From assembly GCA_024663395.1 (NCBI GenBank), contig JANFAH010000022.1, positions 124,001-188,000 on the forward strand: a stretch of 64,000 nt of DNA, in the 5' to 3' direction. The translations under genes were made by a program, and so were the position numbers. Below the pieces are notes generated by a model, which was not told the origin of the DNA, did no database searches, and saw nothing but the letters and a program-made list of their open reading frames with translations. This document shows, in pieces, positions 44,795-55,483 of the stretch; position 1 is the first letter of the stretch, and every line of letters begins with the position of its first letter. The DNA is from Pisolithus tinctorius (taxonomy: Eukaryota > Basidiomycota > Agaricomycetes > Boletales > Pisolithaceae).

Positions 44795-46629
44795 TGTGAG
44801 TCAAAGTGGGGAAAGCTGGTATAAACCAAACAAATCCAACACCAAAGACAAATATGAACGAGTGGTGGTTTACCTCTGTAGAACCTGGAGGGCAGAGAAA
44901 CCTAGAGTGGGGGAATTTCAATGGCAGGTGCTCCTAGTGCAAGTCATCGACGAGTTGCACAAGAGCAGATGAATGAGTGATGACTGGATGGGGGATGCTG
45001 AACAGAGTGAAGGTGTTCAGCTGAAAGGACTTCTTGGAATAATGGGCTTCAATAAAACATGCTCCTGGCACAAGTCATTGATGAGTTATGCAGGAGCAGA
45101 GGGATGACTAAGCAAGACTGCTGACTAAGAGTGGAGGAAGCTTCAGATAAATGATGGAGGTAGATAGACCCCTTCATAGAGCCTCAACTACCAATGATAT
45201 GAATGAAGACAGATAGACTCTTCCAAATGAGCCTCAACTGTCAATGATGAGGTATGCACTGAACTGACTGCTGGATTCCTTGTTGGGTAGCTAAGTACAT
45301 GGGGGTTTATATACTGTGGGGGGAGCACAGCTTGTGACAAACAAGGCACAAACACTTGGTAAGTAATGAGTAAGGACTGAGTAATCATGATGAGTAAGCA
45401 AGAAATGAAAAGTAAGCAAGCAAAGAGGATTGGTAAGTATTGGCAATGAACAAGTCAAGGACAGTCAAAATATCACAGAATGAGTCAACTGGAGTCAGAA
45501 ACTGAGTAAGCACACTGATATCACATTAGGGGTGGCAATGCAAGTTAGATCTTGGTGGAGACATCTCTAGACCCAAAGATGGCATGACAGATGGATGGTG
45601 TTTCCAGACAAGGAAGTATTAACTCCAGAATTGAAGGGCATGAGTCAGGCATCAAAGGGGCTAGGGCATTGGGGGTCTGTGGGGCAATGGGAGCATACAT
45701 GATCACATCTCCCACCCTTTCATCCTCTCAGCAAAGTTAACAAAAACTTCATGAACAGGGCTCTGACAGAGGAGGAGAAGGGGGGACATCCTCTGCTGGA
45801 TCTTGCAACAAGAAGGCAAGATGCACATCATACTTGTCATGGATGCAATCAGGGAGGCTGGAGAACAGTAGATTATACTGCAGCTGTCACAATGTGGGAA
45901 GAATGATGGACGAGACTGGAATAAAGATGGTGCAGGGAGCAGGGAGGAACAATCCATATGCTTCATCAACCAGGGAGACTGAAACGACCACATAAGACCT
46001 TTCTAGCTGAGTGACAGACCTGAGGTGACCAAAGAACGTCCTTCTGGAAGTCATACTGACAAGGAGAACATGCTGACCAAGCTGCATGGGATGAGATGGG
46101 GCTGATGATGATGGGATGAACCAGGGGGCTTCAGGACAGAAGCTGGTGGGAATGCCTGGCAGATATACATAGCCACTGTCTCTGGCAAATGAGACAAGCA
46201 AGATGATCAGTGAAGAGGTGGCCATGATTGATGGACCTAGCAAAATGAGCATCTGATGGATGGAGTGCTGTAGAAATGCATAGGGTGTGAGGATCCTCTC
46301 CAAATTTGGAAGGAAGAATTGTGGGGCTGAGCATTTTAAGCAAGTGTGAGAACAGAGTCAATATCTTTGGAAATGGTGGAGATATGATGAAAACTGGAAT
46401 GCCATACACAGGCACTAAAAACTTTTAATGTGCACTTAGGGCCTGTTCGGCAGCCCTCTGTTTCTGTTCATTTGCAACTGTTCTGTTTCATTTTGATTTC
46501 CCACAGTTTGCAAATGGACAAGTCTGCCCTTGCTGTTTCAAAACAGTCTGTCATGCTCCGTTTTACCTTGGGATACTATATCTTCAAGTTTCGTACTACT
46601 AATACCCTACTACCACTGTCTTTACAAGT

Positions 46630-47767
46630 ATGGCTCATACATCTCAGGCCACCCATCAAGCTCCTGCAAGTTCCACAACTTCTCATGACAATACAAAGGC
46701 TCCTCGTAATGCCAAGTGGAGCACCAGTGATGATACAGCACTCATCAACACCCTCAAGACCTTTGCAAGTGGGAATTCCACAGATAATGGGACTTTCAAG
46801 TCTGTAGCATTCACGGCTGCTGCGAAGGCACTCGAGCACAGCCATGAGGCGAGCGGTGGTGCCCCAAAGACTGCGAGGAACTGCTCTCATCATGGGGCTA
46901 CAGTGATTATCATTTCTGACTGCTTTGTGTGATATCTCTGAAGCTCGAGCATCACACTAGCTCAAGGCCAATTGTCTCATTGTGCAGCAGTTGATCACTG
47001 CCTCTGGCTTTGGTTGGGATGAGATGATGAAGATGGCCACTGCTGAAGAATCTGTGTGGGCAAAATACCTGGAGGTAAGTCTACAGACCCAGTTCTCTTA
47101 TGAACATATTTTCAGCCATGTTGTAGGCCCATCCCAAGGCAAAGCCTTGGCATTACAATCCTTTCCCACTCTATGATGATATTCTTAGTCTTGTTGAAGG
47201 GTGTCATGCTACTGGGGAGGGTGCCCTTCACATCCCTGATACAGGCAGGTCTATTTCATTAACTCCAGAGGCTGGTGAGAGTATTTTGTGGCCTTCCACT
47301 GATGAGGAAGAGGAAAATGAGGTGTGTAATGGTGTACAATTTATTTATTATGACCCACCTTCACAATCTTGTAGACCCCTATATCCTCTCACAGACTGAA
47401 GCGAGAATGTGCTGCCAGTACCTCCCCTGATACCCCAGCACCTTTGTTGAAGAAAGAATGTGCCAAGGTGACTGGTCCTGCAGCAATCCTTGGAGTTGCT
47501 GATGCACTGGCTGCTGTTGCTTCTTCACTCAACACTCCTCTGGAGATTCAGACTCTTGATACTTTTGGAGTTTTCCCTCCCACTCCAAAGAGGTGTATGG
47601 ATGCTATTGCAGCAATATCTGGTGATATCAACTTGTCTACCCAGGAATATGTAAAGGCAATTTCTCTCTTTTCCAAGGACATAGCTAAGGCAGATGCATA
47701 TCTTGCTGTTTCTGATGCCACCATTTGTTCTGCATACATACAGTTGGAACTTGCCAATGCTACATAA
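46630..47767 (+). pseudogene. Harbinger ORF1, Myb/SANT-like DNA-binding protein
   Basis: Partner of the Harbinger transposase, expected to bind the transposon ends and help nuclear import. Exon 1 from ATG 46630 reads NAKWSTSDDTALINTLKTFA, KSVAFTAAAKALE and GAPKTARNC (trihelix/Myb-SANT). After an intron come ITASGFGWDEMMKMATAEES and WAKYLE (46985-47070), then PFPLYDDILSLVEG and a Thr/Asp/Glu-rich linker with ILWPSTDEEEENE. A final exon (about 47440-47767) encodes AILGVADALAAVASS and FPPTPKRCMDAIAAI, ending ELANAT-stop. The model is exonic and may still be nearly open, but I did not resolve every junction. Confidence 0.7.
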
Positions 47768-47855
47768 TCATTTCATCCTAGCTCTCCCTAGCATACCCAA
47801 CATACTGTGCCCACATTGCTTTTGCAATTGAATCCCATTTTTCACTTGCCCTACT

Positions 47856-49143
47856 TCATTCTGCTGGTGTGATTGTGTGACCAAAGTCTGCTGGTGCCCT
47901 TTCACTCAGGTGAGTTGTAGGCCTTTGATGGGTTCCTGAGATCCCATCAAATTCCCCAGTGTCATCAGGGTCATGAGTGCAGATGAAGTTATGGAGAACA
48001 CAAAGGGCAGGAACCAGCTTTGCTTGTACTTGAAGGTCATACTCTGGAGCAGCCACCATAAGGCAGAAACATCGTTTGACAACTCAAAAAATGCGCTCAA
48101 CAACATTGCAAGCCTGTGCATGGCAGAGATTATACAGTTCTTTGTAATCTCAAGGCCTGTAATTTTGGCATGTCAACAGAGTATTATCATTGAAATGCAG
48201 GAATAAAGAAAACCTTCGAGAAGATTGTGACCACTCCTTAAGATGATAGCAGACACCACAGTAAGGAACCAATAAGGAGTCACATATTCCAAACCCTGCA
48301 TCTGCCAGGTAGCACAGGCCTGGCAGGATTGCAAAGTCAGTCTGTCGAGCAGAATCATAAATGCAACTATCTGCTGCACTCCCCTCCCAGCCAGCCAAAA
48401 TATAGCAAAATTGCATGTCAAATGTGCATGCTGCAAGAATGTTCTGTGAGAGGCAACCTTTGCGATTGCGATAGCAAGTAGTGAGTGCATCATCAGGGAC
48501 AAAGATGTCAATGTGAGTGCCATCAATTGCACCTCAGCAGTCTTTGAAAAAGGGGTAGAACTTTGGATCAGCTTGAATCTTGGGAGGAACAAGGTCATCA
48601 GGTGGAAGGTGAACATATTTATTGTAGAACTGTGGGGAGATAGTCATATCAAGAAGACAGAGAAAAATTCTGAATATACATTAATATATTTTCTCATTAA
48701 TAAATAAACATTCTTACTCACTTTGAGATAGTGTCTGCACTGTGCTGAAAATGCTCCTGCATATCTCTGTTTGTTGCCCCTGCATGACACATATGTAAAA
48801 ATATTGCCAACTGCTCCTCTGCAGAAGTGTGCTTTGAATTGGAAAGTCCTGCATACCCCCCAAGCTCATGTCGGAGGTGGTGAAAGGTAGGCTTGGACAT
48901 TCCCATCATATTATAGAAGTGGCAAGGATGTCCAAATAACAGCTCACAAACCCATGCATGACCAGTCAAGATTGAGGTGTGCTGTGGCATCTTGTCTATA
49001 GATGGTAGAATGGCCATTGTGACAGCTGCAGCAACTGCTGCTACTTTCTTTTTATGGTGGTAGGATAATGATCTCAAGGCTTTCAAGGATTTTCTCTTTT
49101 TCTGAGATGATGATGGAGCCATGGCAAGGTAGTGCAGTACCAT
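47856..49143 (-). pseudogene. PIF/Harbinger DDE transposase (DDE_Tnp_4)
   Basis: Catalyses excision and insertion of the element. Minus-strand exons 49143-48722, 48669-48214 and 48156-47856 with GT-AG introns of 52 and 57 nt. N-terminal part: HTSILTGHAWVCELLFGHP, NSKHTSAEEQLAIFLHM and HFQHSADTIS. The intron then joins to LDMTISPQFYNKYVHLPP. The catalytic triad is visible as Asp in GAIDGTHIDIF, Asp in GSAADSCIYD and Glu in NVVERIF. Other landmarks are YLADAGF, LLVPYCGVCYHLKEW and LHNFICTHDPDD. Lesions: TGA before GAIDG and TGA in RRP-stop-DYKEL, both where Arg is expected, and several Arg-to-Cys changes (PYCG, CYRN), all explained by CpG deamination. Confidence 0.9.
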
Positions 49144-49497
49144 TGATCACTATCTGATGTCTGATCTACATGTGACTATGGGTGTGACATATCTGTGACA
49201 TTTTGTGATGCCTCCATTTTACTTGCCCACCCGTTCCATTTGCAAACAGTGGGAATTCAAAATGAAACAGAACAGAGGCAAACAAGTGGCTGCTGAATGG
49301 GCCCTTAACTTGCTTCCTCTTTTCTTTCTAGCACTGATGACTCACTCTTGTGCAAAGGATGACTGTTAATGTCCAGCAGTCTTTCTACACATGAGGCCTT
49401 TAGTCTTCATCTGCACACATGGGCATTACATGCAACTTGTCAACAAGTTAGGCAGAGTCAGCTGTAACCATGTCCACAACACCTTTGGTGTGTGACA

Positions 49498-49787
49498 ATG
49501 TGTCATTGCAACGGAATTCCTCAATGAGTAAGTCGACTTGTCACACTTCCTGCCACTTCACTCACCCAAGTCTCTCTGACATGGTCCCCAGATTCCAGGG
49601 GGATGAGGAGACCTTCCTCAAGATTTATGGAAGTGTCATCAGTCAAGGACACACAAAGCTCCTCAAAGTGATCTTGGCTGCTCACAAATGGTATTGTGGA
49701 GCTGGGGAGTGCTGTTGTCACCTCACAAGTGAAGAAGTCTGTGATGATTCTTCTTCAATGCTCCAAGGTGTCAGCAAGCAGCAATGA
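49498..49787 (+). pseudogene. Crypton-like recombinase, copy A, C-terminal end
   Basis: Continuation of 42571-44794 after LTR copy 5: VIATEFLNE, intron-like gap, then MVPRFQGDEETFLKIYGSVI and GHTKLLKVILAAHKWY. The alternation of short exons with GTAAGT-type donors fits the upstream part. Ends with a stop near 49785. It lies about 570 bp from the right end of element A. Confidence 0.6.
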
Positions 49788-50355
49788 TGCATATCACACC
49801 AAGGTCATCATTCTACCATTGCCATCCTGTTCTTTTTTTCTTTTCTCTTTCTTTCTCTTAATACATCCATCATCCACTTGTCAATACTATTGCCCCAGCA
49901 TCACCCAAGCTCATGATCTACTATGTCACTAGTTGCTGTACTTGTAAATGTGTGTAACCTACTTGTCATATGTATGCAATGCAGCAATGCACAAACACAA
50001 CATCATGAATCATCACCCGTTGTCACCCATCATCGCAGATCCTGAGCATGTGTGTGCACACGCAATACCATCATGTATTGTTCTACCTGACACAGTCCTA
50101 CCATAGTACATAGCTGCTTTGATCCTGCAGAGGCTTTGGGAGTCCTCAATCATGAAATGTGATCACTGTGACATTGACATAAGCTGGATCTAAATGTGGG
50201 GCAAGGCACCCAAACAATGGCATGCCAACCCTGCCAGCAATGGTGCTGAGGTGGCTGAGGCCCATGACATCACAGATTCCTGGCCACTCAGGTCACATGT
50301 GTGCACCTGCTGCAGTTGGCAAGGTGGCTTCACTGCCACTGTGAATTTCTCATGC
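49788..50355. other. right non-coding end of element A
   Basis: No gene. Contains a T-rich run (49830-49860) and cac-cat-rich sequence, and ends gaatttctcatgc just before the TAAGT direct repeat. The matching right end of copy B is outside the window, so the exact element end cannot be confirmed here. Confidence 0.5.
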
Positions 50356-50360
50356 TAAGT

Positions 50361-52313
50361 TCAGCCCCAGATAGAGAGTGACTAGAGTAGGCAACAGGTC
50401 TCCAGAGACCATCATCACATTCTACTGAGAGCACTGCTCCAGTGGCATAGTCTGAAGCATCCATTTCTAACTGAAACCTCCAATCCTGATCAGGAAACAT
50501 AAGGATAGGGGCAGTGGTGAAGGCTTCCTTCAGTGTGTCAAACACCATCTGACACTTGTCATCCCATACAAACAGAAGGTCCTTCTTTGTGAGGTTGTTC
50601 AGGGGTTTTGCAATCTGTGTGAAGTCCTTAATGAAATGTCAGTAGAAGTTCGCTAGGCCAAGAAAGCTGCAAACTCTGTGAATGTTAGTAGGTATGGGCC
50701 AATCCTGCACAGCAGAGATTTTGGCAGGGTCCATACATACTCTGTTAATGCCAACAATCATTCCTAAAAAGTCCACCTCTTGTTGTCCAAAGATACACTT
50801 CTGGTGTTTGACAAACAAGTCATTCAACCTCAGCCTTCTAAGCACCTCCAGCATGATCTTGTCATGCTCCTCCTGACTGTCTGTTGTGGGACACAACTTC
50901 TGGGAAGCATGTGACTTGAGGAAGGGTGAAGGGAGAATTCCCTAGGATCATCCCAAGGGGTGCTGCATGGAAGGAGAAGTTGAGAAAGGACATAGAAAGT
51001 GGTGGGGAAATTCAAGTGAGAGCTGCAGAATTTAATTCCAGACAGATGTAGATGTGTGAGGAACAGTGAGATGGGTATACGAGATTCTGAGAGGTTGCTA
51101 CATGTCAAGAGGAGTGAATTCAAAGTGAAAGGGATACAAGATAAGGTGTGCAGGACTGGAGGACACAGGAGACATGAAGACCACTGGGGACACTGAAGAC
51201 ACTGTAGACCCTATATATGCACTTAGACTCTGGAAACTCTTGAACTCACAGAACACACACAGATAGCAACTCCAAAGTTGGGTGGTATATTTCCAACATC
51301 ATGGCAGGATTATATAGTACAGGGAAAGTAGGTACAAGTTGAAGTAAGGTGGGGCAGAAAAACTAAAAGACTGGAAAATAAAGGAAAGGATGTCAGACAT
51401 CAGCAAAAAACAGATGCACATGAGTGGGTAGTAGACAAGAGTAAGAATGGGACAATGGTAAGGGGTATCTTCCAACAGAACGAGAGTATGCATACAAGTG
51501 GGAGGTGGAGCTGAGCAGCACAGGAGGGCAGAGTGTAGCATACTGGCACAAAGTCCAGCTTGTGGAATTTAGGGTGACAGGGGAAACTGGAGTTTTTTAG
51601 AGGTAAGTGGCATGGATGACTGGTGATGTGGCTGAGTGGTGGCACAGCTACTGAATTCTGGATGACTCTGTGTGAATGCAGAATTTCTGGATCAGCATTT
51701 TGATGACTGAGCAACATGCTGAAGGTTGGTAGAAACTCCAAAGGTGACAGGGGTTGGGAGGAAACATGAGGATATGAGCAGGAAAAATTCCAAAATGGGT
51801 TTGTCATAGAGGCCTGTGGAATTTAGTGACAGATTCCTGTTCCAGCCTCAGGGAGTATATGGCTCCCTACACTGTTTTTGTAAATATCATTAGGTCATCA
51901 ATGTAGACAATGAGAACATCTTCCATATCACCAAAGATATCATTCATCATGTTCTGGAACATGGTGGGTGAGTTACAAAGCCCAAAGAACATGACCAGGG
52001 GCTCAAAAGCACCACAATGGCATACAAAAGCAGCTTTCCATTCATCACCTTCTTTGATCCTAACATTGTTGTAACCCCAATGAAGATCCATCTTCATGAA
52101 GAGCTTGCAACCTTTCAACTTGTCTACAAGTTGAGATATTAAAGGGAGTGGGTATGAGTTTTTGACAGTATGCTCATTTAAATAATGATAGTCCTGGACC
52201 ATACATTTCTTTCTGTCCTTTTTAGGGACAAAGAACACCAGAGAAGTCCATGGTGATTTACTAGGCCAGATATAACCCTTCTTGAGCTGTCTGTCAATGA
52301 AGTCACTGACTTC
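50361..52313 (-). pseudogene. pol: chromovirus reverse transcriptase and start of RNase H
   Basis: Minus strand. [73 protein letters not shown] and the catalytic VYIDDLMIF (about 51895) lead to a break at 51872 where a solo LTR is inserted. Beyond it are KHQKCIFGQQEVDFLGMIV, the thumb, and RNase H LEMDASDYATGAVLSV, VAYSSHSLSGAEL to 50361, where composite element A begins. TGA stops occur at 52314-52316 and 50639-50641, each in place of Arg. Otherwise the frame is open. Confidence 0.9.
50885..51871 (+). mobile_element. solo LTR (TGTGGGAC...CTCCCTACA family), TSD CTGT
   Basis: 987 bp, homologous to 22258-23249. Flanked by CTGT at 50881-50884 and 51872-51875. It splits chromovirus RT between FTKT and DSQEEHDK, and removal restores the frame. 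No coding sequence recognised. Confidence 0.88.
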
Positions 52314-53414
52314 TCATTGCTCATCAGGGGAGAGTGGGATCAACCTTCCCTTCCTTGGCACAAATGACTCCTTTAGTTCTATGGCATGATCCCAAGGTTT
52401 TTTGAGCAGCATGCACTCCAATTCCTTTTCCAAAAAGACTGATAAACATTCATGATATGCCTTTGGAACAAGTTCCTCAGGGGTTTTATCTGTTTTTGGC
52501 TTGTCCATTCCTAGATTTTGAATCCAGGTTATGTAAGAGTCCATGGCTTCTCTTTCAAGCTTTTTGACCTTGTGCATGAACAAGGTTTTAGGGGCTAGCT
52601 GTTGGCATCTAGCCAGACACCTTCCCATTTTGACCTCACCAGTCTTCCAATCTATCAGCAGGTTGTGTTGATGTAGCCAGGTATGTCCCAGGATCATGGT
52701 GCTACCTCCTAGATCAGTTATCTCAGCCAGAAGTTCCTCATGATGGTCAAGGTAGGAAACTCGAAGGTGAGCCTGGTGTGTAATCCTTCCAGTGGAATTA
52801 GGTGAACCATTGACATTAAATACATCTACTGCCCTTGGCAGTGCTATCTTTGGAATCCAGTTCCTTTCAACAAAGTTCTTATCTATAAATACCCCAGTAG
52901 CACCACTATCAAGCAGTGCTTTCACCTTGAATGCTGAACTGGCATTTGTTTGTAACACCAAAGGGACCTCCATGGAATCTTTCAAGTTCAGTGTGCATTG
53001 GGTTTCAGACCATATGGAGGTCTTTGCACTACTACCCTCCAGATCCAGGAGATCAAAAGAAGCATTTTTTTGTTTTTTATTGCAAGTGGAATTAAGCAGG
53101 CATGATTTTACATCTGGCCCCAAGCCCTTTTGGGACTCCACTTCAGATGATGTAAAGGTAGGGGAAGAAGAAACAGATTCTGAACCATTAAATAACTCCT
53201 GTGGTTCTTTGAGGTTAAGAAAAGAGAAATGATTGAAAGAGACTACTGGTACACTATTTTTGGTATTTTTATTTTTGACTTTTGTATTTTCTTTTGTATT
53301 TTTAAGTCCATAAGTAGAACAAAATCTGTAAGTAAAAGAAGAAGAAGAAGAAGAAGAAGAAGAAGAAACAGGAACAAATGTCTGTATGCTAGAGTCTGCA
53401 GGACCCAATTTCAC
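52314..53414 (-). pseudogene. pol: chromovirus protease region
   Basis: Minus-strand frame of 366 codons, followed in frame (through one TGA) by RT. Aspartic protease motif ALLDSGATGVFIDKNFV (about 52920-52870) with a second conserved block TMILGHTWLHQHNLLIDW (about 52700-52650). The protease would cleave the Gag-Pol polyprotein. A (GAA)n run at 53338-53370 gives a poly-Ser stretch near the N-terminus. It overlaps the end of gag by four bases. Confidence 0.88.
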
Positions 53415-54406
53415 TGCAGCTCCAATTCCTTTAACTGGTTGATGTGAGTGATGATCTGCTCGAAGCTCATCCCCTCCATTGCCTGTAGGTGGGGGTCAGG
53501 TCCAGTGTCAGCACTTACAGCCCTGACAGGGTGTCCTTGTGGCTGTGCCTGTTTAGGGCACTCACTTTGGTAATGGCCCTTAAGGCTGCATCCAAAACAG
53601 GTTATATGGGACTTGTCCTTAGGGGGTCCCTTCCCCTTTCCTTGCCACTGGGCGGTGCCTATATCCATGGGGGCACCAGCCCTGGGTTGCATTCCTGTGG
53701 CTGAAAAGCCACAAGGCTGGTTCTGAGGCCATACCCTCAAAGAGGAGGCCATCATGTATTGGTGGTTCTTGAAATTTCTGGCCACTAACTGGAGCTCTGC
53801 CACATAATCCTTATACATGTCTTTTCTTTTTCCCAAATGGTGCATGAGCCAAAGCACCACAGGGTTTATAGCCTGTTCAAGGCACAGGATAGCCAGGTCA
53901 TCAGAAGTGCTTGCCATAAGCTTCCAACTATCAAATTCTGCCAAGAAGGCATCCATTTGAGACTGTCCCTGCCTTGCTTTTTGCATTTTCTTCTGGGCCC
54001 AATCCCCATTGTTCATGGGCCAGAATCTGGAGTTGAGATTGGCCACCACCTCATCGATGGATGGTCAGTTTCTGTTCACCAAGTGGAAGTCCAACTTGGC
54101 CTGAGCATAATTGCTGGCAATCAGACCAGTCATCCAGGTCCAAAACACCATGCAGTCCTGACTTGTATAGTGGTGGAGAGCTGCCTTGCAAAAGGCCCTC
54201 ATCTTGATGACCCATTCTTCATATTTTGCCATGGAACCATCAAAAGTTCTGGGCTCTGTGACACCCCTCTTTGTGGGGTTGAAATTGTTTGTTTGCACCA
54301 CAGCTGGTGCAGGCATATACTGTTGCATGGCCTGGGCCATTGCTGCTGCCATAGCCTGGACCATGGCATAATCAACCTGCAGTGGCTGGGGCTGGTTGGG
54401 GTCCAT
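53411..54406 (-). pseudogene. gag: chromovirus gag with CCHC zinc knuckle
   Basis: Minus strand from MDPNQPQPLQVDYAMVQAMA (54406), capsid-like FDGSMAKYEEWVIKMRAF, a TGA at 54065-54067 (expected Arg), then NSRFWPMNNGDWAQKKMQKA and YVAELQLVARNF. A zinc knuckle CFGC-SLKG-HYQSE-C (C-x2-C-x4-H-x4-C, about 53590-53550) follows. A long stretch rich in Met/Gln/Ala at the start is typical. The frame shifts into protease at 53414-53411. Confidence 0.88.
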
Positions 54407-55169
54407 TTCTGCTTCTCAGTGGGACCAGGCAACAGAGGGGGCAGTGAATGGAATGATGGTTCCAAAGATTATAAGGTACATTAAAGACAAACCCAAGTTT
54501 GTTCAGGTCAGGGGAGGGTGAAGGAGAAGGATAAATGAGCTCTAGAATTACCTCTTGGAAGAGCTCAAGAGGAGGAAGAGGAAGTGGGGTGAGTGGGGAG
54601 AGCAAGTGTGAAAGGCACAAGGTAGAAAGTTCCCTTTTTTAAGGGAGGAACCTAAGAGGGAGACAAAGCTCAACCTCTTCCTTCTTAATGGTGGGAATGG
54701 TAGTAGAGTAAGGGTAAGGTAGGTGTACTACTCACTGATGATGTTCAAGACCACTAAACATGTAGTCTGTTTGCTGTCACACACCTGATCAACCTCCTAG
54801 AGATAGGGAGGGACCAGCCTGGCACACTATGCGAACTACAGTGGGTGCAAGAATGTCGACTACAGGTCTACCTCCACTGCTGTGCAGGAACTACAACCAT
54901 GTATGGCTCAGCCACTCTGGACCTTGCAGGCCCTCTTGATCAAGTGTTGCCCTGCATTCACCAAGCTCAACCTCAGGACAGTGTATATATGTAGAGTAAA
55001 ACTCCCTAAGACATTTGCCCAACTGGCTCTGTCGCTTGGGCACTCTCAGTCACACTGATGGAGGCAAAAAGAAACTACAGGCAGAACTGCCCACTACAGG
55101 TATCATACTGCTGTTGACCCTCAGCACCAGGTATGAAGGGATAGGGGAGAAGTTAGAATCTAGTTCAAG
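54407..55169 (-). other. chromovirus leader region between 5' LTR and gag
   Basis: No gene. This is the untranslated leader when the chromovirus is read on the minus strand. A tctgtcacacacctg word at 54775 is short and not an LTR start. I could not identify a convincing primer-binding site next to 55169. Confidence 0.45.
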
Positions 55170-55432
55170 TGAAGCAACCAAAGACATGAGTCTTCTCAGC
55201 TATCACTTCAAACCAGAGAGTGTGGGAGTGGAACCCACTGATTGAGGGACAAGCTCAAAATGAACTAGATTAGAGAAGCTGGCTATGACAAATGACAGGA
55301 CTTATATACTGCCTTACTGTTTGCATGTACTGCCATGAGAGAATGTTCTAGAAAGAAGTAAACAGAAGAGAGAACTACACTATTGGACAAACATGAACAT
55401 GTGTTAGTAACAAGGCATGGCCCTACTAAGTA
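55170..55432 (-). mobile_element. chromovirus 5' LTR remnant
   Basis: 263 bp matching 28182-28445 of the 3' LTR (both ending GGTTGCTTCA on the minus strand, TATA near 55302). It is cut at 55432 by composite element B; the corresponding uninterrupted sequence is ctactaagtaccatgtaag at 28436-28451. Divergence between the two LTRs is mainly transitions. Confidence 0.82.
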
Positions 55433-55444
55433 CGTTTATTCCGG

Positions 55445-55483
55445 AAAATTTGCAGGTGGCAGTGCGTGTGAACTGCAAATTTT
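55445..55483. other. subterminal hairpin of composite element B
   Basis: AAAATTTGCAG (55445-55455) and CTGCAAATTTT (55473-55483), 12 bp from the element end; the counterpart of 33472-33510. The stems are conserved while the loop differs. Confidence 0.7.

Larger units (their letters stand above)
46439..49304 (-). mobile_element. complete PIF/Harbinger DNA transposon
   Basis: 2866 bp with terminal inverted repeats GGGCCTGTTCGGCAGCC / revcomp of GGCTGCTGAATGGGCCC and 3-bp duplications TTA (46436-46438, 49305-49307), the class hallmark. It has two convergent genes: a Myb/SANT ORF1 (plus) and a DDE transposase (minus). Copy 4 of the LTR keeps the empty site at about 26065-26076. Decay (TGA for Arg) suggests it is now inactive. 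Confidence 0.95.
44795..49497 (-). mobile_element. 1.84-kb LTR family, copy 5 (solo, carrying a Harbinger element)
   Basis: TGTGAGTCAAAG (44795) to GGTGTGTGACA (49497); 1834 bp after subtracting the Harbinger insertion. The flanks are ATGC (44791-44794) and ATGT (49498-49501), followed by G, so the right copy's final C lost its CpG. The recombinase reading KYSQ-C joins to VIATEFLNE across it. The minus-strand TATA is at 45306-45313. Confidence 0.9.
33459..50355 (+). mobile_element. composite recombinase element, copy A
   Basis: 16.9 kb inserted into chromovirus RNase H, flanked by TAAGT at 33454-33458 and 50356-50360; the chromovirus frame joins across it (SLSGAEL + NYMVHDKE). The left end reads CAGTTTATTCTGG, matching CGTTTATTCCGG of copy B with CG-to-CA decay. 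It holds an XPG-I nuclease pseudogene, RPB1 fragments and a Crypton-like recombinase pseudogene, plus later insertions (34089-34449, 40983-42568, 44795-49497). Without these it is about 10.2 kb. Gene order matches copy B. CpG-poor, with C-to-T and G-to-A decay. Confidence 0.7.

Noticed and set aside
33459..50355. Helitron as explanation for host-gene capture
   Set aside because: No Rep/helicase protein and no TC...CTRR end with 3' hairpin seen; the flank is TAAGT and the hairpin lies at the other end. The recombinase gene explains mobility better.
53338..53370. (GAA)n run considered as a separate repeat of interest
   Set aside because: Simple microsatellite in the poly-Ser-coding part of the chromovirus protease region.
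54775..54790. TGTCACACACCTG as another start of the 1.84-kb LTR family
   Set aside because: Similarity stops after 13 bases.
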